Shown here: piece after piece, positions 6,597-12,583 of the stretch
How the letters are laid out: each line of letters starts with the position of its first letter
Numbering within the stretch: position 1 is the stretch's first letter
Assembly: GCA_964538355.1 (NCBI GenBank)
Contig: CAZIFC010000043.1
Span: 1 to 16,517, forward strand
Length of the DNA stretch: 16,517 nt
Reading direction: 5' to 3'
Source of the DNA: Bilophila sp964538355
GTDB taxonomy: Bacteria; Desulfobacterota; Desulfovibrionia; Desulfovibrionales; Desulfovibrionaceae
Notes under the pieces: generated by a model
Database searches by the model: none
The model's input: the letters and a program-made list of their open reading frames with translations, nothing else
What the model was told of the DNA's origin: nothing
Position numbers and translations under genes: made by a program

Positions 6597-8282
6597 GTGC
6601 CGGAAACACCGAATCTGCCCGTCATGCTCGGGCTGGACATGGGCGGAACCCATACCGACGCCGTGCTCATGCGCGGCGGCAGGCTGGCGGCCTCCGCAAA
6701 GGTTCCCACCAACCATCAGGATCTGCTGGGGTCCATGCGGGAGGCCCTGCACACGCTGTTTGCGTCCGGGCCGCTCCGCCCCTCGGACGTCACCCGCGCC
6801 ACCTTCGGAACCACCCTTGCCGTCAACGCCGTGGTACAGAAGGCCTGCGCTCCGGTGGGCCTGCTCCTCGCGGCAGGGCCGGGGCTTGATCCCGCGCCGT
6901 TCGGACTGGGAAACCATACGGCCGTTGTTCCCGGCAGCATGGATCATCGGGGAACGGAACTGACTCCGCCGGACAGGGAGGCCATCCGCAGGATTGCGGA
7001 GGGCTGGAAGGCGCAGGGCCTGACGGCCTTTGCCTGCGTCACCAAATTTTCCACACGGAACCCTTCGCACGAAACCATCATGGCGGAAGTCATCCGCGAC
7101 GTTTTTGCCGAAGGGCCGGAACCAACCATTTCGCTCGGGCATCGCCTGTCAGGACGCCTGAACTTCCCGCGCCGCATCGCCACGGCCTATTGGAACGCAG
7201 CGATCTGGGCCTTGCACAACCGGTTTGCCGACGCGGTGGAAGCCAGCCTGAGCGATCTGGGCATCCACGCCCCCACCTGCCTGCTCAAGGCCGACGGCGG
7301 AGCCATCCCCCTTTCCGACTCCCGCAGCCGCCCGGTGGAGGCCCTGCTTTCCGGGCCTGCCGCCAGCGTCATGGGCATGCTGGCACTCCGCCCCGCTCCC
7401 GAGGATCTGCTGGTGCTGGACATGGGCGGCACAACCACGGACATTGCCCTTCTCGCCGACGGACAGCCCGTCCTCTCGCCCGAGGATCTCGTGGTCGAAG
7501 GACGCTCTACGCTGGTGCGCTCGCTCAAGTCCGTTTCCATCGGGCTTGGGGGCGACTCACGCATCGCCCTCACCCCGCGAACACAGGTCGGGCCGCTCCG
7601 CACAGGCCCGGCAATGGCCTTTGGCGGAACGCACCCCACGTTCCTTGACTGCCTCAATGTGCTCGGGCTTGCCCGGGCCGGAAATCGGGCCGCCTCCCGC
7701 TCGGGTGTCGCCGCGCTTGCCGCCGAACACGATCTGACCGCAAACGAACTGTCGTGGCAGGCTCTGGACTCTGCCCGTGCCCAGCTTGCCGAAGCCGTCC
7801 GGACGCTGCTTGACGAAGTCAACAGCCAACCCGTCTACACGCTGGCGGCTCTTCTGGAAGGGCGGGCCATCCGCCCGCTCAGGGCTGTCCTCGTCGGCGG
7901 CCCGGCCGAAGCCGTGGCCCCGCTGCTCGGTGAAACCCTCGGCATCCCGGTGGAGACGCTCGACGCCCCCGAACGGGGCCAGATCGCCAACGCCATTGGT
8001 GCCGCGCTCACCCGGCCCACGGCAAGCCTTGACCTCTTTGCGGATACGGCGGCAGGCGTCCTGCTCGTGCCCGGCCTCGACATCCGCAGGCGCATCGGCA
8101 AACGCTACACGCTGGAAGAAGCCAAAGCCGAAGCCTGCGCCCTGCTCCGCGAACGGGCCGCCTCGCCCCATGCGGACATCGACGTGACGGAAGCGCAGGT
8201 TTTCGCCACGCTCGACGAATATGGACGCGGCGGGCGGGACATCCGCGTCCGCTGCCAGATCCGGCCCGGCGTCGCCTGCTAA
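6597..8282 (+). CDS. Stand-alone hydantoinase/oxoprolinase HyuA-type protein
   Basis: This 561-residue protein is of the hydantoinase A/oxoprolinase family, which has an ASKHA-type ATP-binding fold and hydrolyses cyclic amides (hydantoins, 5-oxoproline) with ATP, or forms part of related carboxylases. The phosphate-binding motif is present twice, DMGGTHTD (14-21) and DMGGTTTD (275-282). GTTLAVNA (71-78), KADGG (231-235) and LSGPAASV (251-258) are also family features. It is shorter than classical HyuA (about 680-700 residues), and no HyuB partner gene is nearby, so the actual substrate is unknown. The short form may be a distinct subfamily rather than a truncation, since the reading frame ends cleanly. 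The GTG start is set by AAAGGAGG at 5 nt spacing. It is divergent from htpX; no clear promoter was found for it. Confidence 0.87.
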   Translation: MPETPNLPVMLGLDMGGTHTDAVLMRGGRLAASAKVPTNHQDLLGSMREALHTLFASGPLRPSDVTRATFGTTLAVNAVVQKACAPVGLLLAAGPGLDPAPFGLGNHTAVVPGSMDHRGTELTPPDREAIRRIAEGWKAQGLTAFACVTKFSTRNPSHETIMAEVIRDVFAEGPEPTISLGHRLSGRLNFPRRIATAYWNAAIWALHNRFADAVEASLSDLGIHAPTCLLKADGGAIPLSDSRSRPVEALLSGPAASVMGMLALRPAPEDLLVLDMGGTTTDIALLADGQPVLSPEDLVVEGRSTLVRSLKSVSIGLGGDSRIALTPRTQVGPLRTGPAMAFGGTHPTFLDCLNVLGLARAGNRAASRSGVAALAAEHDLTANELSWQALDSARAQLAEAVRTLLDEVNSQPVYTLAALLEGRAIRPLRAVLVGGPAEAVAPLLGETLGIPVETLDAPERGQIANAIGAALTRPTASLDLFADTAAGVLLVPGLDIRRRIGKRYTLEEAKAEACALLRERAASPHADIDVTEAQVFATLDEYGRGGRDIRVRCQIRPGVAC

Positions 8283-8317
8283 AGGGCTTTGCGGCTCTGC
8301 GCCTTTCCATATATCCG

Positions 8318-8346
8318 TTGAAGGTCAGCCCCTGTTGGGCTATGAT
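8318..8346 (+). promoter_or_regulatory. Sigma-70-type promoter for the 8401 gene
   Basis: TTGAAG at 8318-8323, a 17-nt spacer and TATGAT at 8341-8346. This is among the best promoters in the window. It predicts a leader of about 45-50 nt ending in the ribosome site AAAAGGAG. Confidence 0.7.
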
Positions 8347-8400
8347 ACTCATAGCACTTTGGAATCTTCTGTTCTACGCAAATAAAAAAGGAGATTTGCC

Positions 8401-8730
8401 ATGCTCAAACGTACTCTGTGCGCCGTCTTCGCAGCGGCTCTTCTGGTTTCGTTTTCCGTTCCGTCCTTCGCGGGCGACAGCCACAAGATGCGCGTCCGCG
8501 GCACGGTGGAACGCATTGATGCGGCAAGCAAAACCTTCACCGTGAAGTCGCACGACGGCAGAACCATCGAATTCCGCGCGGACGAACGCAGCGAATTTGA
8601 ACTGGAACTCAAGAACCAGCACGACCAGAACGTCACCTTCTCGGAACTGAAGTCCGGCGACCGCATCAAGGTCAAGGCGTTCAAGGGCGAACCGCCGCAT
8701 CTCGTGGATGACGCGGAAATCTACAGATAG
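8401..8730 (+). CDS. Small exported protein of unknown function (109 aa)
   Basis: A classical signal peptide is present (MLKRT, then a hydrophobic core, ending PSFA before GDSHK), with likely cleavage after residue 24. The mature protein of about 85 residues is charged and predicted to be mostly beta: MRVRGTVERIDAASKTFTVK, DGRTIEFRADERSEFELEL, FSELKSGDRIKVKAFKG. This pattern resembles small periplasmic OB-like domains of the DUF5666 kind (GTV-D-TFTV, L--GD-VKV), a resemblance judged by eye. No cysteines or metal motif are seen in the mature part. AAAAGGAG lies 7 nt before the ATG. With its own strong promoter and a terminator right after, it is probably a well-expressed monocistronic gene for a periplasmic protein. 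Confidence 0.85.
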   Translation: MLKRTLCAVFAAALLVSFSVPSFAGDSHKMRVRGTVERIDAASKTFTVKSHDGRTIEFRADERSEFELELKNQHDQNVTFSELKSGDRIKVKAFKGEPPHLVDDAEIYR

Positions 8731-8751
8731 GGCCGGTTCCGCCGGCTGATC

Positions 8752-8782
8752 AAAAAAGGGAGAGACGACTCTCCCTTTTTTT
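8752..8782 (+). terminator. Bidirectional intrinsic terminator between convergent genes
   Basis: AAAAAAGGGAGA (8752-8763) pairs with TCTCCCTTTTTT (8770-8781) around a 6-nt loop. The stem carries T runs on both strands, so it can serve the exported-protein gene (+) and the glycosyltransferase gene (-), whose stop is 20 nt away. Confidence 0.9.
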
Positions 8783-8800
8783 CAGCAATCGTTTGGCCTT

Positions 8801-9874
8801 CTACAGGCACCCTTGCAGCAGTTGCCTGTAGAGCGTCATGTACCGCTCCGCCATCACCGTATCGGTCACGTCCGCAACGCTGCGGGCTCCGGCCTGGGAC
8901 AGCCGCTCCCGAAGCGGCGCATCCGTCAGGCAGCGTCTCATGGCTTCCGCCAGCGACGCCGGATCGCCCACAGCGGCGAGAAGTCCGTTTTCCTCCCCCC
9001 GCACCAGCTCCCGGTTGGAATCCAGTGCCGAGCAGATGACCGGAACACCCGTCACCCAGCCTTCCTTGATGGCTCCGCTGCTCCCTTCGCCGTCCACGGA
9101 AGGCACGACCAGCGCATCGCCGTCCGGGAGCATCTCCACGCTGTCCCGGCGGCCCGGCAGCTCAAGCAGGCCAGCGACACCGAGCGCACGCGCCTGTGCG
9201 AGGATCGGTTCCCGCAGAGGGCCATCGCCAACGATGCGGACTCGCCACGGCGGAAGCTCCTGCCCAGCCAGTTCCGCCATCGCCCGGATCAGGACTTCAT
9301 ACCCCTTCTGCGGGGTGAACGCGCCGATGCTCTGGAACAGGAACGGCCCTTCCGCACGGGCAAGCCGGGGACGGTAGCGGGCCGGATCTATGCCGGAATG
9401 GATCGCGCTTACCTTCGCGGCGGGGATGCCCGCCCGGATCATGCCGTCGGCGATATCCCGGCTGACCCCGACCACGGCATCGGCAACCCGGTACTTCCAC
9501 GAGCGCAGCCCCGGACGCAGCGGGTAGGAAACCCGGCGGCTGTGCACAAGCTTCACCCTGCCGCCGTGCATCAGCTTGTAGAGTGCGCCCATTGTGGCGG
9601 CGTTGGCGTCGTGCGTATGGACAATATCCACGGGCTTGCCGCCGAGCCGCCCCGACAGCCAGCCATACGCCAGCGGATTGGCGGGGCTGCGCCACGGGAG
9701 CGGAAGCACGGGCAGCCCTTCGCCGGCAAGCAGGGCCGCCAGCTTTCCCTCGCGCGGGCAGGCCACCAGCGGCTCGAAGCCCGCTGTACGGGCCAACGCC
9801 CGGACCAGGTAATATACCTGCCGCTGACCGCCCCGCAGCTCCAGCCCGAGATCCAGCATAAGAATACGCATCAT
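8801..9874 (-). CDS. GT4-family glycosyltransferase
   Basis: This 357-residue glycosyltransferase has the GT-B fold of the GT4 family (glycosyl transferases group 1). The N-terminal half has RILMLDLGLELRGGQRQV (acceptor-side GG-Q motif), DIVHTHDANA and KLVHSRRVSYPLRPG. The linker has VVGVSRDIADGM and IHSGID. The C-terminal donor-binding half has QSIGAFTPQKGYEVLIRA, RIVGDGPLR, and EGSSGAIKE with the E-x7-E pair Glu263/Glu271. It most likely adds a sugar to lipopolysaccharide core, O-antigen or another cell-surface glycan at the cytoplasmic face of the inner membrane; donor and acceptor are not predictable. ATG at 9874 has GAGGGAG at good spacing; a second ATG follows immediately. No other surface-polysaccharide gene is adjacent, so it is an isolated transferase. 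Confidence 0.9.
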   Translation of the reverse strand: MMRILMLDLGLELRGGQRQVYYLVRALARTAGFEPLVACPREGKLAALLAGEGLPVLPLPWRSPANPLAYGWLSGRLGGKPVDIVHTHDANAATMGALYKLMHGGRVKLVHSRRVSYPLRPGLRSWKYRVADAVVGVSRDIADGMIRAGIPAAKVSAIHSGIDPARYRPRLARAEGPFLFQSIGAFTPQKGYEVLIRAMAELAGQELPPWRVRIVGDGPLREPILAQARALGVAGLLELPGRRDSVEMLPDGDALVVPSVDGEGSSGAIKEGWVTGVPVICSALDSNRELVRGEENGLLAAVGDPASLAEAMRRCLTDAPLRERLSQAGARSVADVTDTVMAERYMTLYRQLLQGCL

Positions 9875-10040
9875 TCCGCTCCCTCAAAACAACCCTGCGG
9901 GCAACGAGCCGGCAACCCCAAAAAATCCGTGCAGCCCGCCTCTGAAAACGCCGCCTTTCCCTGACGACAGCGTACCGGGGCAGGCACCTGCTTTCCCGTG
10001 CCAGCGCACCCCTCCTCCGCAAGAACCGCCCTGTGCGCGG

Positions 10041-10131
10041 CCTCCCCACCAGCCAAAACGCTTGGGGGATGAGGGGAGGGGTTCGGGGGAGGAGAAGAGG
10101 CCCCTTTGAAAAGGGCCTTCTCGCCTCCCCC
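10041..10131 (-). repeat. Intergenic repeat, copy B, with hairpin at 10085-10131
   Basis: On the minus strand a long hairpin (GGGGGAGG at one end, CCTCCCCC at the other, with inner GAGAAGGCCC/GGGCC-type pairing around a T/A-rich loop) is followed by a tail ACCCCTCCCCTCATCCCCCA and then GCGTTTTGGCTGGTGGGGAGG. The same order occurs at 14461-14542, including GGCTGGTGGGGAGG. It starts 17 nt after the stop of the gene ending at 10149 and faces the same way, so it may act as its transcription end or 3' stabiliser. There is no T run, so intrinsic termination is unproven. Confidence 0.75.
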
Positions 10132-10148
10132 GCCAATCCCGCTCTCCA

Positions 10149-10712
10149 TTACAGCTGCGGACGCTCGTATCCCGGAAGAACCATCGAGGTCGCTTCCATC
10201 TGGCCCTGCCCCTTGGGACAGTTGCTCTGGAGCACGCAGATTTCACAGCCGCCCTTGAAGGGGTAGTGCGTGACCACGGCGTAACGGCGGGACAGGATCG
10301 GGTCCTTGTCGTTGCTGTAGGGGATGCCTTCCGCTTCGAGGGCCTCGCGCAGGGTGGCGGTGGGCTTCGGCGCGGGAGCGCATCCGGCGTCCTGCACTTC
10401 GGGAATGACCGCGTGGACGGCCGCCATGCACAGGGTCTGTGCCAGCGCGTTGTACAGGAAGGCATTGGACGGCGAAGATTCCCACGCCTTGTCCACATCC
10501 TGCTCCACGGTTTCGTCCAGGGCGACCAGCAGATACTTGATCTTGCCGGTGTCGATGCCCTTCACGGTCAGATGGGGGAGCCAGTCCTTCCACAAGGCCA
10601 TGAAACGTTCCATGACATCGCCGCCAAGACGGGTCTCCTGGCTGACGCCCATGAACAGTTCCATATCGAACCACGGTTCGACGTCGATTTTTTCCGTAGT
10701 GAATGCAGTCAT
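10149..10712 (-). CDS. Cysteine-containing protein of unknown function
   Basis: This is a soluble 187-residue protein that I do not recognise. The N-terminal half is helical and acidic (EPWFDMELFMGVSQETRLGG, FMALWKDWLPHL, IKYLLVALDETVEQDVDKAW). The central part, around FLYNALAQTLCMAAVHAVIPEV, is hydrophobic but not clearly a membrane span. There are five cysteines, 95, 111, 156, 159 and 165, the last three as CEICVLQSNC, a C-x2-C-x5-C group followed by PKGQG that could bind zinc or an iron-sulfur cluster. The start ATG at 10712 has GAGG at good spacing; the frame is open to 10769 but without a ribosome site. It is divergent from the 10859 gene, and repeat copy B follows its stop codon. Confidence 0.8.
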   Translation of the reverse strand: MTAFTTEKIDVEPWFDMELFMGVSQETRLGGDVMERFMALWKDWLPHLTVKGIDTGKIKYLLVALDETVEQDVDKAWESSPSNAFLYNALAQTLCMAAVHAVIPEVQDAGCAPAPKPTATLREALEAEGIPYSNDKDPILSRRYAVVTHYPFKGGCEICVLQSNCPKGQGQMEATSMVLPGYERPQL

Positions 10713-10781
10713 GTTTTCCTCGTTGGAGCTTTTCACGATACAGGCCGTCCGCACCGGAAAGGCGCGCACGGCAATGGCAAC

Positions 10782-10810
10782 TTTACTTCACGCCGCCACT
10801 TTCCTACAAT
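10782..10810 (+). promoter_or_regulatory. Sigma-70-type promoter for the 10859 gene
   Basis: TTTACT at 10782-10787, a 17-nt spacer, and TACAAT at 10805-10810. Four of six and five of six bases match the consensus, and the spacing is optimal. It lies in the 146-nt gap between divergent genes; the predicted leader is about 40 nt. Confidence 0.55.
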
Positions 10811-10858
10811 ACCCAAAACCGCATGACGCGGCTATCCGCAAGGTCAAAGGAGCCGTCA

Positions 10859-11236
10859 ATGAGCCAACAGTATCCCGGCCGGATACGCTACGAGTATGAA
10901 ATGGACCCGAAAACCCGTCTCGAGTACGCCCACGGCGTCTGGGGCGGCATCAATCCGCAGGGCGAAGTCGAAATCAGCTTCTATCTCGAAAGCGATAAAA
11001 TGCCGCCGTATTCCGAGCGTCTCGTGGCCCGGGACGGCAGCTTCGGACACGAAATAGTCCCTTACAACGAAGAGGAGCGGACCATCGTCCGCCATATCCA
11101 TTCCCGCGTCGTCATGAACTACCATACGGCACGGGCCATGCTCGAATGGCTTGAGGACAAGGTCGCCGCCCTTGAAGAGGAAGAAGACGGCGGCACGCCG
11201 CTGGCCTTCGACGAAAGCGGCTTTCAGCACCAGTAA
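10859..11236 (+). CDS. Small acidic protein of unknown function (125 aa)
   Basis: This cytoplasmic-looking acidic protein of 125 residues begins MSQQYPGRIRYEYEMDPKT and ends FDESGFQHQ. No cysteine, signal peptide or membrane helix is present. A beta-type N-terminal part (VWGGINPQGEVEISFYLES) precedes a conserved-looking RVVMNYHTARAMLEWLEDK helix and a run of glutamates (LEEEEDGG). The arrangement RVV-x-TA-ML-L-KV-E faintly recalls the DUF3467 C-terminal half; this is an impression, not an assignment. ATG at 10859 is preceded by AAAGGAG. It is transcribed alone from the promoter at 10782-10810, facing away from the 10149 gene, and ends 35 nt before the stop of the convergent NlpC/P60 gene. Confidence 0.78.
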   Translation: MSQQYPGRIRYEYEMDPKTRLEYAHGVWGGINPQGEVEISFYLESDKMPPYSERLVARDGSFGHEIVPYNEEERTIVRHIHSRVVMNYHTARAMLEWLEDKVAALEEEEDGGTPLAFDESGFQHQ

Positions 11237-11240
11237 CGCA

Positions 11241-11281
11241 TGTCCGCCGAATGGGGCGTTCCTTCGCCCCGCTAACGGACA
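11241..11281. terminator. Two-tier stem-loop between convergent genes (possible terminator)
   Basis: The inner stem GGGGCG (11253-11258)/CGCCCC (11265-11270) has a 6-nt loop. The outer stem TGTCCG (11241-11246)/CGGACA (11276-11281) is separated by 5-6 nt internal loops. It lies right after the 10859-gene stop and overlaps the last codons of the NlpC/P60 gene (stop at 11272-11274). Neither side has a T run, so it is not a standard intrinsic terminator; a Rho-type end or mRNA stabiliser is possible. Confidence 0.45.
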
Positions 11282-11799
11282 ACCCGCCGGATGCGGATAA
11301 GCCGCGTCTTCCAGTATTCCTGAGTGAGGCTGTCCTCACGGACCCGCTTTCCGCTGGTGGGGCTGTGCACAAAACGCCCGTTTCCGGTATAAAGCCCGGT
11401 ATGCAGCCCTGTCCGCCCGCGGTTGGTGTCGAACACAAGGATATCACCGGGCCGCATGGAGCTTCTGCCGACATTGATTCCGGCCTTGGCCTGAGCCTTG
11501 GTCACGCGGGGCACGTTTATCCCGTGCTGGCGGTAGGCCCACCAGATCAGTCCCGAGCAGTCAAATCCTCTCGGCGTCGTGCCCCCTGCCCGGTAATGCG
11601 CCCCCACCTGCGACCGCGCGGTCTGGGAAACGCGCGCGCCGAGCGAGGACATGTCATACTGCGTGCCATAATCGGGCGCGGTAATGTACGTCGTGCCGCA
11701 TCCGGAAAGCAGCAGAGCCAGACAACACATGCTGAAAAGCAGCATGATCTGCCATGCCGCTCCCACTCCAGACTCTTGTTTCACCACTCTGCCTTCCAT
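11272..11799 (-). CDS. NlpC/P60 family lipoprotein (cell-wall endopeptidase)
   Basis: This 175-residue peptidoglycan hydrolase resembles Spr/MepS. It has an N-terminal hydrophobic segment MLLFSMCCLALLLSGC with a lipobox (LLSGC, Cys34), followed by a linker and the NlpC/P60 domain. The catalytic Cys81 is in FDCSGLIWWAYRQHG; the histidines are in GLHTGLY (His133) and FVHSPTSGKRVRED (His145). The family cuts gamma-D-Glu-diaminopimelate or related cross-link bonds, allowing wall growth. The start is uncertain. ATG at 11799 lies 4 nt after the yqeC stop (TAA-GGGA-ATG) and suggests translational coupling, but its AAGGGA is too close; GTG at 11784 has GGAAGG at 7 nt and is equally plausible; ATG at 11745 would leave almost no n-region. 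It is the last gene of the mnmG-yqeC block. Confidence 0.85.
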   Translation of the reverse strand: MEGRVVKQESGVGAAWQIMLLFSMCCLALLLSGCGTTYITAPDYGTQYDMSSLGARVSQTARSQVGAHYRAGGTTPRGFDCSGLIWWAYRQHGINVPRVTKAQAKAGINVGRSSMRPGDILVFDTNRGRTGLHTGLYTGNGRFVHSPTSGKRVREDSLTQEYWKTRLIRIRRVVR

Positions 11800-11803
11800 T
11801 CCC

Positions 11804-12583
11804 TTATGGTAGATCACGGACAGGTGCGCTGCCAAGAGGCTTTCTGTCCAGCAAGACACACCACCCCTGCCCGGCACTCCCCGCAAACCACACCACGGAC
11901 GACAGCGCGGAGGCTTCCTGCGCCGCTTCCAGCCCTGCTACGTCCGCCTTGTTCCCAAAAGCCAGACGGCGGCAAGGCTCCGGACAGGCCCGGAAAAGCC
12001 CCTCGGGGGCATCGGTAAGGCGGGCCAGCGTCACCGGAGCTACCGGCGTTCCCGGCTTCTGCCCCGTAACGGCACAGGCACGCGAAGCCCGGTGCACATG
12101 CGCTTCATCCAGAGGCAGCCCCAGACTATCCAGCCCCACAACCGCCACGCAGCAATCCACCCGCACGGGCCAGACAGGTTCGTGGGGAGCCGGAGCCTTG
12201 AGCGGCTTTCGGGCCGCGCCGTCCGCCTCAACAAGAAAGACGGCCTCGGGGAAAGCCTCGGCCAGGGCAAAGAGCGTCTCCGGCGTCAGCCCTTCCAGCT
12301 TGCCGCTCTCCGGGATCAGCCGTTCGGCCACAAGGCATCGGCCATTCCCGAGCGCGGCCCCCACCGCGGCAACGGGATCATCCTTCCCGGCAAGCAGCAC
12401 CAGCGCAATCCCGTTCTCCGGCGGAAACAGCCTGGTGGTCGTCGTGCAGATCACCCGCCGCCCCGTTCGGGCTATCCGCTCCGCAAGCGCGTACATGAGC
12501 GTCGTCTTGCCCCCCGCGCCGACCAGCGCGGTCATCCGGGGCGGGTTTCCGGCAAACAGGGCTTCGAGGGGCAGGCGTTCCAT
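11804..12583 (-). CDS. yqeC: YqeC-type selenium-cofactor/molybdenum-hydroxylase accessory protein
   Basis: This is a 259-residue protein of the YqeC family, an accessory protein associated with selenium-dependent molybdenum hydroxylases. It has a P-loop GAGGKTT (22-28), a TTTTR (48-51) segment, the family core VEADGA (118-123) and KPLKAPAPHEPV, then AVVGLDSLGLPL. Its exact biochemical step is not established; a nucleotide-dependent role in maturing the selenium cofactor is proposed from genomic context in other organisms. The start overlaps the mnmG stop by one base (TAATG), and the next gene begins 4 nt after its stop. No selD, hydroxylase or molybdenum-cofactor gene lies in the window, so the usual partners are elsewhere or absent. 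Confidence 0.82.
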   Translation of the reverse strand: MERLPLEALFAGNPPRMTALVGAGGKTTLMYALAERIARTGRRVICTTTTRLFPPENGIALVLLAGKDDPVAAVGAALGNGRCLVAERLIPESGKLEGLTPETLFALAEAFPEAVFLVEADGAARKPLKAPAPHEPVWPVRVDCCVAVVGLDSLGLPLDEAHVHRASRACAVTGQKPGTPVAPVTLARLTDAPEGLFRACPEPCRRLAFGNKADVAGLEAAQEASALSSVVWFAGSAGQGWCVLLDRKPLGSAPVRDLP

